The notes under the pieces were generated by a model. That model was not told the DNA's origin and did no database searches. It saw only the letters and a program-made list of their open reading frames with translations. From NCBI GenBank assembly GCA_964454975.1, contig CAYVVD010000019.1, positions 6,937 to 70,936 of the forward strand: a stretch of 64,000 nt of DNA, written 5' to 3'. Origin of the DNA: CAYVVD01 sp964454975. GTDB lineage: Bacteria; Bacteroidota; Ignavibacteria; Kapaibacteriales; UBA2268. The translations under genes and the position numbers were made by a program. Shown here in pieces: positions 18,493-27,710 of this stretch. Positions within the stretch are counted from its first letter, which is position 1. The number at the start of each line of letters is the position of its first letter.

Positions 18493-20067
18493 GTGGAAAA
18501 CAAGGGAAGGATTCTCTGGATAGACGACGAAATTGAACTTCTGAAACCGCACATAATACTGCTTGAAAAAAGAGGTTATGAAGTTGCAACCGCTACTAAC
18601 GGCGAGGATGCCGTTGAAATGGTTCGCGACAAGCACTTCGACCTGATATTTCTCGATGAGATGATGGTGGGTATAAGCGGCCTGGAAACATTGCCGCTCC
18701 TGAAAGATATTGATGCCAGCACTCCTGTTGTGATGGTAACAAAGAATGAGGCCGAAAGCGTAATGGAAGAAGCTATCGGCTCCAAAATAGACGATTATCT
18801 CACTAAACCTGTTAATCCTGCGCAGATACTTCTAGCCTGTAAGAAATTCCTGGAAGCTGAAAGAATCACTGCAGAAAAATTCACCCAGGATTATCTGGCG
18901 GGATTCAACGATATTTCGCGCAGGATGCTCGAACCACTTTCATGGGAAGAGTGGAAAGATATTTATGTAAAGCTGGTAAAATATAACATAGAACTTGACA
19001 GGCATCCCGAATCCGGGCTCAGCCAGACTCTTCTTGACCAGTGGCAAGATGCAAATGCTGAATTTTCCAAATTCGTAGAGAAAAATTACGTTGATTGGAT
19101 ATACAAAGAGAAGGACGAGCAGGACCCCCTCCTTTCACCTCATGTAAACGATGAGTTTTTAGCACCAATACTTGAATCCGGCGATCCGGTCTTTTTCTTT
19201 GTTGTCGATTGTATGCGCTACGACCAGTGGTTGATGTTCGAGGAACAATTGAGTAACTTATATACATTCAGTACAAGCTTTTATAGCACAATCCTGCCAA
19301 CCTCAACACAATTTGCACGCAATGCAATATTTGCTGGTTTATACCCGGCTGACATCAAAAAGTATTTCCCTCAATACTGGAATGATGAAACAAACAGTGA
19401 GGAATACAAACTTAACGCATTTGAAAAGGAGCTGCTTGAAACGTGGGTAGCCCGTCGCAGGCTAAAACTCAAAGGCAAGATTAATTTTATTAAAATATTC
19501 GATACTGATTTTGGCAAAAAGGTTGAAAAAGACGTTCTCAAATTTGCTCAAAACCAGCTTACTGTGATTGTGCTTAATGCAGTGGATATGATTGCCCACT
19601 CCCGCTCGGACTATGCCATATTAAAAGAAATTGCCCCGGACGAAGCTGCTTACCGCTCACTTGCTCGCTCATGGTTTATGCACTCAAGTTTTTACGGCAT
19701 GTTGAGACAGATTTCAACAATAAAAGATGCGAAAGTATTAATCACAACTGACCACGGTTCTATTCGCTGTATGAGGGGTGTAAAAGTGCTTGGCGACAGG
19801 GACACGTCAACCAACCTTAGATATAAATTCGGTAAAAACGTTAAAGCAGATAAACGCCACGCAATGCAAATTAAGGATCCGGAAAATTTCCGCCTTCCAA
19901 GGACCGGAGTTACAGTCAACAACATAATCGCAAAGGAAGACTACTATTTTGTTTATCCTACAGATTACCACTTCTACCTGAACAAATACCGCGACAGCTT
20001 TCAGCATGGGGGGATATCTATGGAAGAAATGATTGTGCCTGTGATAAAAATGAAACCAAGAACGTAA
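18493..20067 (+). CDS. porX: PorX-like response regulator with PglZ domain
   Basis: A 524-residue protein whose N-terminal receiver domain (about 1-120) has the acidic pair in WIDDE, a phosphoacceptor Asp at about residue 55 (IFLDEMM), the Thr of VVMVTKNE and Lys of DYLTKPVNP. The rest is a PglZ-type alkaline-phosphatase-superfamily domain (FFFVVDCMRYDQW around 237-250, TTDHGS near 417). This architecture is that of PorX, which with the kinase PorY controls type IX secretion genes in Bacteroidota; PorX also hydrolyses oligonucleotides in studied species. The GTG at 18493, preceded by GGAG, is preferred over the TTG at 18478. The kinase partner is not in the window. Confidence 0.9.
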   Translation: MENKGRILWIDDEIELLKPHIILLEKRGYEVATATNGEDAVEMVRDKHFDLIFLDEMMVGISGLETLPLLKDIDASTPVVMVTKNEAESVMEEAIGSKIDDYLTKPVNPAQILLACKKFLEAERITAEKFTQDYLAGFNDISRRMLEPLSWEEWKDIYVKLVKYNIELDRHPESGLSQTLLDQWQDANAEFSKFVEKNYVDWIYKEKDEQDPLLSPHVNDEFLAPILESGDPVFFFVVDCMRYDQWLMFEEQLSNLYTFSTSFYSTILPTSTQFARNAIFAGLYPADIKKYFPQYWNDETNSEEYKLNAFEKELLETWVARRRLKLKGKINFIKIFDTDFGKKVEKDVLKFAQNQLTVIVLNAVDMIAHSRSDYAILKEIAPDEAAYRSLARSWFMHSSFYGMLRQISTIKDAKVLITTDHGSIRCMRGVKVLGDRDTSTNLRYKFGKNVKADKRHAMQIKDPENFRLPRTGVTVNNIIAKEDYYFVYPTDYHFYLNKYRDSFQHGGISMEEMIVPVIKMKPRT

Positions 20068-20117
20068 GGCGACCCCGGCAAATTATTATTATTATAGTCA
20101 ATACGCAGCCCGCAGAC

Positions 20118-22082
20118 TCAGTCCAGCGAAACTTCTCTCCTGCCATAGGCTGTAATTATCTCGCATTTAATACCAGATGCGAGAGTATTGTCAAGGCTTA
20201 ATTTAATGTTCTTGCCCGATTCAAAATTAAAACGGGTATCTTTGTTCATTTGAATACCCTGTGATGTAATCACAGCTTCATATCCTTCACTATTACTGAT
20301 GATAATCTTATCATCAGCTTTCATAGGCCTGTCTGTCCGGAAGCAGATGTTGATGTATTCATCATCCCAACCAAAGTCAATAGCCTTTAACAATTCTCCG
20401 GCTTTGTGCATAGCGCTGTTATCGCTGAGTTGCATAGATTTGCTGTATGTTTCTATTGTTGCAGGTTCAGTAATCCGGGTGATTCTATCACCTACAGGTA
20501 CAAACACTTCATCAGGTGCTTTAATTCCGCACAGCTCATAAATCTGTTCCAGGTACCAGCGGAAAATTACATCGAAGTCCCTTTTGTTTGGAGCATAATG
20601 CTGATCCCCATACCACCAGAACCAATCTGAACCTTCAGCAATCATGAGCAATTCTGTAAGTATTTCCTGTTTTTCGCTGCTTAAATTGGAGAAGGATTCT
20701 TCGGCTGCATTTCTTGCGCGGGCAAGCATGCGCCAGGCTTCGGTTTCCTCGGCTCCGCCAATCCAAATAGAAAAATCGGCATTAATCCATGAACCGGCTC
20801 GTATGTTGTTTAATTTGGGAATTTTTTCTGTATCAATTTTTTCTAAAACTTCTGAGAAAGTAACGGTCTCGAAACGCTCATCCCAAGTCAACCTTGTATA
20901 AAGCTCCCTGAGAAACGGAAAACCATTTTCAGAGTAGAATTCCCAGCAATTCTCTCCATCAAGAATTACAGGCACTATTGCATGTTCAAGGGCATCCTCC
21001 CCATCCAATTGAATTATTTTTTCCCGTATCCTGCACAATTCTTCTATGAAATTCGCCGCTGAATCCTTGAAGTACCATGTAGAATAATCAAAACCGATTT
21101 TGTCTGAAAGCAGCCTGTCACGGAAAAATATGTATAGATCTGAATCACCATTTTTATAGTTCACCGGGTAATATTTTGATGTTGGGGATAATCCCTCAAC
21201 AGACCTGTAAAGAATTTCCTCGTCGCTTGCGACCCATTTAATACCTGAATTTGATATTATTTTCAAAGATTCATTTGAGATTGAACCTTCAGAAGGCCAC
21301 ATCCCTGCCGGGGTAACTTCAAATTTGCCTCTGAAGTATTTAATAGTCTTTTCAACCTGTAATACAGCATCACCGGGGAATGAAAAAACATCCTTTTCAA
21401 TGTTTAAAGAAGGCATTGATTCATAGGCTGAATCAGTATTGCAGAGCAAGGGCAGAATCGGGTGATAAAAAGGTGAAACCGAAAGCTCTATTTGATTGAG
21501 CTTCATTAGTTCCAGCATTTTGGGAGCAACTGCCGCCATTAAATCATCCTGGACTCTCATCAGCATAAACTTTTCCTGCTCCGTGAAATTCCGACTCTTA
21601 TTGAAAAGACGCTTAAGTGGATTCATTCTACTGCTTATCTGCCCGGACCAGGCAAGATTATACCACACCTGTAAATCTCTGTATTCACTTTCGCTAAATT
21701 CTTCAGTACCAGCACCGTTTTTTCTTTTTTCAAATAATTCGCGATAGCGGTCATAAGGCCTGATGAGATTGTTTTCATTACAAATGAAGAAGGAATTAAG
21801 GATTTCATTCTTTTCGCTTTTGGTCAGTTTCTCAGCAGGAATTTTAGTTAAACGCTGGATTTTGTCTTCATAAATGCCGTTTACATATTCATCAAGCTGT
21901 TTTAGCATTGAAGGAACAACATTGAAAGTCTGTTTAATTTCAGGGAATTCATGCAGGAGCTCAACAAGGTCGAAATAATCTTTTACTGCATGCAACCTTA
22001 CCCATGGCAGGATGTATTCGTTTCCAAGCCTGTAATAGGGCTGGTGCTGGTGCCATAGTACTGCAATTCGTAGTGCCTTCAT
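20118..22082 (-). CDS. Glycoside hydrolase family 57 enzyme
   Basis: A 654-residue protein with GH57 hallmarks: the first conserved region LWHQHQPYY at residues 9-17, the catalytic-nucleophile motif GMWPSEGSIS around residue 265, a later region with the probable acid/base Asp (ILDGENCWEFY), and a C-terminal beta-rich part. No signal peptide, so it acts in the cytoplasm. GH57 includes alpha-amylases, 4-alpha-glucanotransferases, branching enzymes and amylopullulanases; the exact activity cannot be read from motifs alone, but glycogen or maltodextrin metabolism is likely. It is a single gene. Confidence 0.88.
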   Translation of the reverse strand: MKALRIAVLWHQHQPYYRLGNEYILPWVRLHAVKDYFDLVELLHEFPEIKQTFNVVPSMLKQLDEYVNGIYEDKIQRLTKIPAEKLTKSEKNEILNSFFICNENNLIRPYDRYRELFEKRKNGAGTEEFSESEYRDLQVWYNLAWSGQISSRMNPLKRLFNKSRNFTEQEKFMLMRVQDDLMAAVAPKMLELMKLNQIELSVSPFYHPILPLLCNTDSAYESMPSLNIEKDVFSFPGDAVLQVEKTIKYFRGKFEVTPAGMWPSEGSISNESLKIISNSGIKWVASDEEILYRSVEGLSPTSKYYPVNYKNGDSDLYIFFRDRLLSDKIGFDYSTWYFKDSAANFIEELCRIREKIIQLDGEDALEHAIVPVILDGENCWEFYSENGFPFLRELYTRLTWDERFETVTFSEVLEKIDTEKIPKLNNIRAGSWINADFSIWIGGAEETEAWRMLARARNAAEESFSNLSSEKQEILTELLMIAEGSDWFWWYGDQHYAPNKRDFDVIFRWYLEQIYELCGIKAPDEVFVPVGDRITRITEPATIETYSKSMQLSDNSAMHKAGELLKAIDFGWDDEYINICFRTDRPMKADDKIIISNSEGYEAVITSQGIQMNKDTRFNFESGKNIKLSLDNTLASGIKCEIITAYGRREVSLD

Positions 22083-22134
22083 TAATTTGCCCCTTGTTAT
22101 AGCTAAAAATGTAGAGATTATTATGTTAGATTTA

Positions 22135-22164
22135 TTTGATGTTCAATACGTTTTATTAAATTTG
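22135..22164 (+). promoter_or_regulatory. Bacteroidota-type promoter for topA
   Basis: TTTG (22135-22138), an 18-bp spacer, then TAAATTTG (22157-22164) match the TTTG-N19-TAnnTTTG consensus of the Bacteroidota primary sigma factor almost exactly. The topA ATG lies 70 bp downstream. Confidence 0.65.
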
Positions 22165-22234
22165 CAATTCTTAAAAAAATGAAACGTGATTTTTCATTGT
22201 ATCAAGTTAATAATTTTATTAATGTGAGTAATTA

Positions 22235-24664
22235 ATGCCTGAAACAAAGAAGAAAACCAAGACTGCGACGAAGAAAAAGACAAGTAAAGCAAGTACAAAA
22301 AAGACTACGAAATCAGCATCAAATAAAACATTGCTCGTAGTGGAGTCTCCTGCAAAGGCGAAAACAATCAACAAATACCTTGGCAGAAATTATATTGTTG
22401 AAGCATCAGTCGGTCATATAAAAGATCTGACAAAATTCCGGCTTGGTGTAGACATTGAAAACGGATTCGAGCCGAATTACATTACAATCCGCGGCAAAGC
22501 CGATGTAATAAAACGTTTGAAGCAGCTTGCCGGAGAATCTAAAAATGTACTGATAGCGACTGACCCCGACCGCGAAGGCGAGGCAATTGCATGGCATATT
22601 GCAGAAGAAGTTAAAAAGAAGAATGAAAATGTCAGGCGGGTTCTTTTTAATGAAATAACAGAAGAAGGAATCAAGCAGGGAATAAATGAACCGCGAGAAT
22701 TGGATAACCGGCTGTTCATGGCTCAGCAGGCACGCAGGGTGATGGACCGTTTAATCGGCTATAAGGTTTCGCCATTCCTTTCAAAAGCTCTCATTACTAA
22801 GACATCAGCGGCACTTTCAGCCGGGCGGGTGCAGTCAGTTGCGCTCAGGTTGATATCAGAGAGGGAAGTAGAAATAACTTCGTTTGTAACCATTCCATAT
22901 TGGAGTATAAATGCCGATTTTTACCCGGAAAATGAAAAGAAAAAGCTATTTAACGCAAGGCTTCATGCAATAGATGGCAATTCTTTAAAAAATCCGGAAG
23001 GCACTGCAGAAGGCAAAGATAAAGATGAAACTGCCGTGATTCAGGAAAAATTAAAAGAGATGAATTATATAAAAAGCGAGAAGCAGGCTATAGAGCTTGT
23101 TGATGAAATAAACCAACAATCTTACATCATTTTTGACAAAACAAAGAAAGACGTAAAGAGGAAGGCTCCGGCCCCTTTTACAACCAGTCTTTTGCAGCAG
23201 GAAGCATCCCGCAAGCTTGGTTTCTCCAATAAAAAGACAATGCAGATAGCCCAGTCGCTTTATGAAGGAAAGAATCTAGGTGATGAAGGCTCGGTAGGTT
23301 TGATAACATATATGCGTACGGACTCAATGCGTATTAGCCCGGTTGCTCAGGAAGCAGCTAAAGAGCATATTCACAAAACCTTCGGGAAAGATTATATACC
23401 GGCAAAACCACAGGTTTATAAATCCAAATCTGCATCCACACAGGATGCGCACGAAGCCATCAGACCAACAGGGCTTGGATATACACCGGTGCACATCAGC
23501 AAATTCCTGAACAGAGACGAAGCACGGCTATATGCCTTAATTTACAACCGTTTCCTTGCCTCTCAGATGAAACCGGCAATTCTCGAGCAGACAAGTATTA
23601 CTGTAACAGGCGGCCGTTTTGAATTCAGGGCAACAGGTTCAGTTATCAAATTTGATGGTTACCTGAAAGTATATGACGACGCACTTAGTGAAAAGAAGAC
23701 AATCCTGCCGAAAGGAATTCAGGCTGATGTTCCTGCAATACTTGAGAAGTCTGGTTTTACCGGTTCTGAAACAAAACCAAAGCCCAGATTCAATGAGGCC
23801 AGCCTTGTAAAAAAGCTGGATGAATTAGGCATAGGAAGGCCGAGTACATATGCTCAGATTGTAACTACGCTGCTTGACCGTGAATATGTAAACATTACAA
23901 GCAAGGCGTTTGTTCCTACTGAGCTTGGCTTAAGTGTCAACGAAGTACTGGTAAACAATTTCCCCGAATTGTTCAATGTAGAGTTTACGGCAGGAATGGA
24001 AGAAGAACTGGACTCCATTGCCGAAGGAAATATTGTTTACGGTGATATGTTGATGGATTTCTACCAGCCATTTACAAATTCTCTCCAAAAAGCAGAGGAG
24101 AGCGGGAACATCCCCGAAATTATTTGCGATGCATGCGGCGCACCAATGGAGATAAAGGTAAGCCGCCGCGGACGATTTCTCGGTTGCTCACGTTATCCGG
24201 ACTGTACGAACACCAAACCCTTGCCAAAAGGTGAAATTGACCTCAAAAAGCATGAAGATACAAAGCCGGAGATAATGCCCGGTGTAAACTGTGATTTATG
24301 TGGCTCAGATATGGTAATTCGCACCGGCAAATTTGGCCGATTCCTAGGATGTGTTAAATATCCAGAGTGCAAAGGAATTAAACCACTTACTACTCACGTT
24401 GAATGTCCGGAATGCCATAAAGGTGAGTTGGTTGAAAAATTCAGCCCCAAAGCAAAGAAGAAATTCTGGGGCTGCTCTACATATCCCGATTGTAAATACC
24501 TGACTAACCACGAACCGGTAAATCACAAGTGCGAGCAGTGCAATAACCTATACCTCGAAGTCCGGTACAAAAAAACATCCGATGGCTATGACAAATATAT
24601 TTTTTGCCCCAAGTGCAAGAGCATTTATACCGAAGAGATATTAGAAGGAGCGGCAAAGGAGTAG
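22235..24664 (+). CDS. topA: DNA topoisomerase I
   Basis: An 809-residue type IA topoisomerase that relaxes negative supercoils. After a basic N-terminal tail of about 30 residues, rich in Lys, Thr and Ser, comes the Toprim domain (LLVVESPAKAKTINKYLG; ATDPDREGEAIAWHI), then the catalytic Tyr in LITYMRTDSMRIS near residue 358. The C-terminus has four Cys4 zinc modules (CDACGAPM/CSRYPDC, CDLCGSDM/CVKYPEC, CPECHKGEL/CSTYPDC, CEQCNNLY/CPKC). Basic tails are usual at the C-terminus of bacterial TopA, so the N-terminal position is unusual. A broken DinB-family gene begins 4 bp after the stop. Confidence 0.96.
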   Translation: MPETKKKTKTATKKKTSKASTKKTTKSASNKTLLVVESPAKAKTINKYLGRNYIVEASVGHIKDLTKFRLGVDIENGFEPNYITIRGKADVIKRLKQLAGESKNVLIATDPDREGEAIAWHIAEEVKKKNENVRRVLFNEITEEGIKQGINEPRELDNRLFMAQQARRVMDRLIGYKVSPFLSKALITKTSAALSAGRVQSVALRLISEREVEITSFVTIPYWSINADFYPENEKKKLFNARLHAIDGNSLKNPEGTAEGKDKDETAVIQEKLKEMNYIKSEKQAIELVDEINQQSYIIFDKTKKDVKRKAPAPFTTSLLQQEASRKLGFSNKKTMQIAQSLYEGKNLGDEGSVGLITYMRTDSMRISPVAQEAAKEHIHKTFGKDYIPAKPQVYKSKSASTQDAHEAIRPTGLGYTPVHISKFLNRDEARLYALIYNRFLASQMKPAILEQTSITVTGGRFEFRATGSVIKFDGYLKVYDDALSEKKTILPKGIQADVPAILEKSGFTGSETKPKPRFNEASLVKKLDELGIGRPSTYAQIVTTLLDREYVNITSKAFVPTELGLSVNEVLVNNFPELFNVEFTAGMEEELDSIAEGNIVYGDMLMDFYQPFTNSLQKAEESGNIPEIICDACGAPMEIKVSRRGRFLGCSRYPDCTNTKPLPKGEIDLKKHEDTKPEIMPGVNCDLCGSDMVIRTGKFGRFLGCVKYPECKGIKPLTTHVECPECHKGELVEKFSPKAKKKFWGCSTYPDCKYLTNHEPVNHKCEQCNNLYLEVRYKKTSDGYDKYIFCPKCKSIYTEEILEGAAKE

Positions 24665-24667
24665 TCT

Positions 24668-25209
24668 ATGAAGCGGATGAAATGGTTTGACAGAGAATTT
24701 AATCCAGGCTTGCCTCCGGGATGCCTGCTTAACACACTCGAACGCTTGTAGAAAGCTCCTGCGAGTATTCTAGAATTAACAACAGGGTCTTCGAAAAGCA
24801 TGCCAATTATAAACCCGGTGGAAAATGGAGTATCAAGAAGCACATTAGGCATTTGTCTGATTTAGAAGAACTGCATGGCGGCAGGTTGGACGATTTAAAC
24901 GAACGCAAACCTTTGCTTCGCCCGACAGATGTCCAAAACCGGAAAACTTTCGGGGCAAATCATAATTCGCATAGAATTGAAGACCTAATAGAAGAGTTTA
25001 CACATAAGCACAGTGAGCTTATCGGGAAGCTTGAATCGCTTAATGATGAAACCCAATTATTCGAGTCAAAGCATCTCCGACTCGGTATTATGATGAAACC
25101 TGTTGATGTTGCTTATTTCACTGCCGAACACGACGACAACCACCTTGCTCATATCAGGGAGATACTGAAGAAAAACAGATTAAAGAAGTCATTTTCTTTG
25201 TTTCTTTGA
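24668..25209 (+). pseudogene. DinB-family protein, disrupted by stop and frameshift
   Basis: Conceptual joining gives a near full-length DinB-like four-helix protein. It begins MKRMKWFDREFNPGLPPGC (ATG 24668), hits TAG at 24749 after LNTLERL, and continues in the same frame as KAPASILEL. A one-base deletion near 24779 then shifts it to the frame NNRVFEKHANYKPGGKWS, KKHIRHLSDLEELHGGRLDDL, and finally AEHDDNHLAHI at the end. The metal-binding His residues (in GHLSDLE-type and EHDDNH motifs) are still present. A TTG-started frame from 24853 covers only the second half. Two independent lesions argue for a pseudogene rather than one sequencing error. Confidence 0.75.
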
Positions 25210-25854
25210 TCACGGATAAAGCCTGCTAATCTCCCAGCCTCCTTCAGCAGAAATATAAATAAACCGGTCGTGCAGGCGGCTTGCACGTCCCTGCCAGAAT
25301 TCATATCTGTCCGGGACAAGCCGGTAACCGCCCCAATGTTCAGGAAGCGGGACATTTTTAGGATATCGAATCACCAGCTTTGCAACCTCGCGCAGTAATG
25401 AAAACCTGCTTTTTAGTGTAGCGCTTTGCCTGGATGCCCATGCTCCAATCCGGCTTTCATAAGGCCTTGTTATAAAATAGTTCTCAGACTCTTCCCTGCT
25501 TACTTTTTCTACTTTGCCTTCTATCCTGACCTGGCGTTCAAGTTTATCCCAGAAGAGAAGCAGGCAAGCGTAAGGATTACTCTCCAGGTCTTTGCCTTTA
25601 CGGGATTCGTAATTAGTGAAAAAGTAGTAGCCGGTTTGGTTGAATTGCTTTAACAGCACCATGCGTGATGACGGCCTACCATCCATACCAACGGTTGAAA
25701 GCACCATTGCATTGGAGTCAATAAAACCTGCACTACGGGCATCATCAAACCATAGTTCGAATTGATTCAGTGGATCGCTTTGCAGTGAGTCTTCATCAAG
25801 TTTTGAGTTGATGTAATCCCGCCTTATATCTGATATGTTCTTTAACCAGGACAT
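25210..25854 (-). CDS. pdxH: Pyridoxamine 5'-phosphate oxidase
   Basis: A 214-residue FMN enzyme that makes pyridoxal 5'-phosphate from pyridoxine or pyridoxamine phosphate. Recognisable regions: PSSRMVLLKQFNQTGYYFFTN with SRKGKDLESNP (FMN binding), LLLFWDKLERQVRIEGKV, SRIGAWASRQS, and the C-terminal PLPEHWGGYRLVP with FWQGRASRLHDRF. Length and motif order are normal. Its stop codon abuts the end of the DinB pseudogene on the other strand. It lies 83 bp after the CAP-protein gene and may share its transcript. Confidence 0.95.
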   Translation of the reverse strand: MSWLKNISDIRRDYINSKLDEDSLQSDPLNQFELWFDDARSAGFIDSNAMVLSTVGMDGRPSSRMVLLKQFNQTGYYFFTNYESRKGKDLESNPYACLLLFWDKLERQVRIEGKVEKVSREESENYFITRPYESRIGAWASRQSATLKSRFSLLREVAKLVIRYPKNVPLPEHWGGYRLVPDRYEFWQGRASRLHDRFIYISAEGGWEISRLYP

Positions 25855-25937
25855 TCCTATGCAAATAATATAATTTTAAATAAAGCTCTTACAGAATTTG
25901 AATTCCTGTAATAGTTGAAACAATCAAATCAGTAATA

Positions 25938-27698
25938 TCATCTCATCACTTGAAGCTTTATCATCTCGCCTGTTTCAGTAAGTTTTACGTAGTAATTACC
26001 GCTTTGCAGGAAGCTGATGTCAAGTGTCAGGATACTGCTGCCTTGACTAATTTTACCTTTGTTAATAATACTGATTAGTTCACCGTTGACAGAATAGACT
26101 TCAAATAGAGCTTTTATATCTTTTTCCAGGTTTAACTCAACAGTTATAATCCCCTCAGTCGGGTTGGGATACACCTTTTCGATAGAACCGGGAATTTCAG
26201 TGAAATAATAAACAGAATTTGGGCCTGTTGTTGTAAATGAGGACATTTCCGACCAATCGCCGGGCGTGTTGTTTTTCACACCATGAACAGCCCAATAGTA
26301 TGTTTTGCTTTGTTCCAGCAATCCATTTGTGATTTGGTACCGGTTTTTATCCAGTCCTTCTACCTTTTTCAATACCGGGTCAAAATTCGAATATTCCGAT
26401 ATTTGAACTGTGTAAGAATCAGCATCATCAATTCGTGACCATTCGAGCATCGGGTCGAGCCTAACATCTGTGTCTTTATCAGGCGGAGCAAGCAAAATTG
26501 CAGTGCCCGGTTTGAAATTAGCAGTTGTAAATGACCACTCTTCACTCCACTGGCTCTTGCCTACTTCGTTATCTGAATTAACTCTCCATGCATAAGTAGT
26601 CTCTGAAGAAAGGTTATTAATCAATACCTGATTATTTGTTATGTTAGTATATAATACTTCATCGCCGCCAATTGAAAGCGATAAATTATAACTATCGGCA
26701 TTTTGGGCTGTTTTCCATTTTAAAATCACTTCGGTTTCTTCAACGATCGAACCGTTTGCCGGTGATTCCAATACAGGTATTTCCGGCGCTCCAGGCCCAC
26801 CGCTGTTTGTAATCCTAAATGTATAGCTGTAGTCCTTATTCTGCCCGTTTACATTTACATCTTGAATATTTACCGTGTATTCAACATTATTCTGGATACC
26901 ATCGGCTATCCATTGCAGGCATGTAGGAATGCCGCCCCAGTTGAGATACTGGGAAGTAACATTTCTGATATTCAGAGTGCCCCCAGGCCCGGTTACTGTA
27001 ATTTTAGCATTGCTGTAATCTACCTGTGTATTATTCCACCAGCTTGTCCTGTTGTAAATAGCGCTAAAGTTCATATACCAGTCATTCCAGAATAAATTTG
27101 GCGGTATATCTCCTTTTGGATATGCTACGTAATCAACGCCTATGTCACTCCCCTGTCCCGGCAAATTATCAAGGTATTTCAAGGACATGGCAGAAACATA
27201 AGCTCCGGGATTTACTTTTGGATTGCCATCCACTCTGCCGAATGCCATTGATGTTACGAATGGGTTTATTATAGCTCTACGGTGGCCAAGTTGAGGCTGC
27301 CCCGGGTCATACATCCATAATTCAATAGAAGTTTTGCTGTTAATTGGATTTCCGGGATTGGAACCTGATATATAGAGATTAGAGTTCTCGCAACCATAAT
27401 ATGCAGTTTGAGAATAACATTCCCAGCTTTGCGGCGGGGTATGGCTAAGAGCTGCGTTTGCAGCACTAACAAGCGCTGCTTTTTGAGCAGATTCCTGTCC
27501 TGCATGGTCATATATGACAGGCTTCAGTCCAATCCTTGTGCGAATGTCATTAACATAATCGAGAATCATTTGTTTTTCAGATTCGGTCAGCGCCCCTTCA
27601 TTGCAATTAGTCAGGTCAGGTTGCTCCTGGAATATCTGTGCTTGAGTGCTTACTGAAAACACTACCAATGCAATTAAAAATATTGCAAATAATTTCAT
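25938..27698 (-). CDS. CAP-domain protein secreted by type IX system
   Basis: A 586-residue exported protein. Signal peptide MKLFAIFLIALVVFSVSTQAQ, then a CAP/SCP (PR-1-like) domain at about 35-210 (SEKQMILDYVNDIRTRIG; AALSHTPPQSW; QLGHRRAIINPFVTSMAFG), a linker, two fibronectin type III-like domains (about 300-395 and 400-495, each ending in a YAWRV or YYWAV strand), and a C-terminal type IX sorting domain (KVYPNPTEGIITVEL to SGNYYVKLTETGEMIKLQV). It should be carried across the outer membrane and attached to or released from the surface. The ligand or activity is unknown. It starts 12 bp after the class V aminotransferase. Confidence 0.88.
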   Translation of the reverse strand: MKLFAIFLIALVVFSVSTQAQIFQEQPDLTNCNEGALTESEKQMILDYVNDIRTRIGLKPVIYDHAGQESAQKAALVSAANAALSHTPPQSWECYSQTAYYGCENSNLYISGSNPGNPINSKTSIELWMYDPGQPQLGHRRAIINPFVTSMAFGRVDGNPKVNPGAYVSAMSLKYLDNLPGQGSDIGVDYVAYPKGDIPPNLFWNDWYMNFSAIYNRTSWWNNTQVDYSNAKITVTGPGGTLNIRNVTSQYLNWGGIPTCLQWIADGIQNNVEYTVNIQDVNVNGQNKDYSYTFRITNSGGPGAPEIPVLESPANGSIVEETEVILKWKTAQNADSYNLSLSIGGDEVLYTNITNNQVLINNLSSETTYAWRVNSDNEVGKSQWSEEWSFTTANFKPGTAILLAPPDKDTDVRLDPMLEWSRIDDADSYTVQISEYSNFDPVLKKVEGLDKNRYQITNGLLEQSKTYYWAVHGVKNNTPGDWSEMSSFTTTGPNSVYYFTEIPGSIEKVYPNPTEGIITVELNLEKDIKALFEVYSVNGELISIINKGKISQGSSILTLDISFLQSGNYYVKLTETGEMIKLQVMR

Positions 27699-27710
27699 AT
27701 GTCCCTCAAT

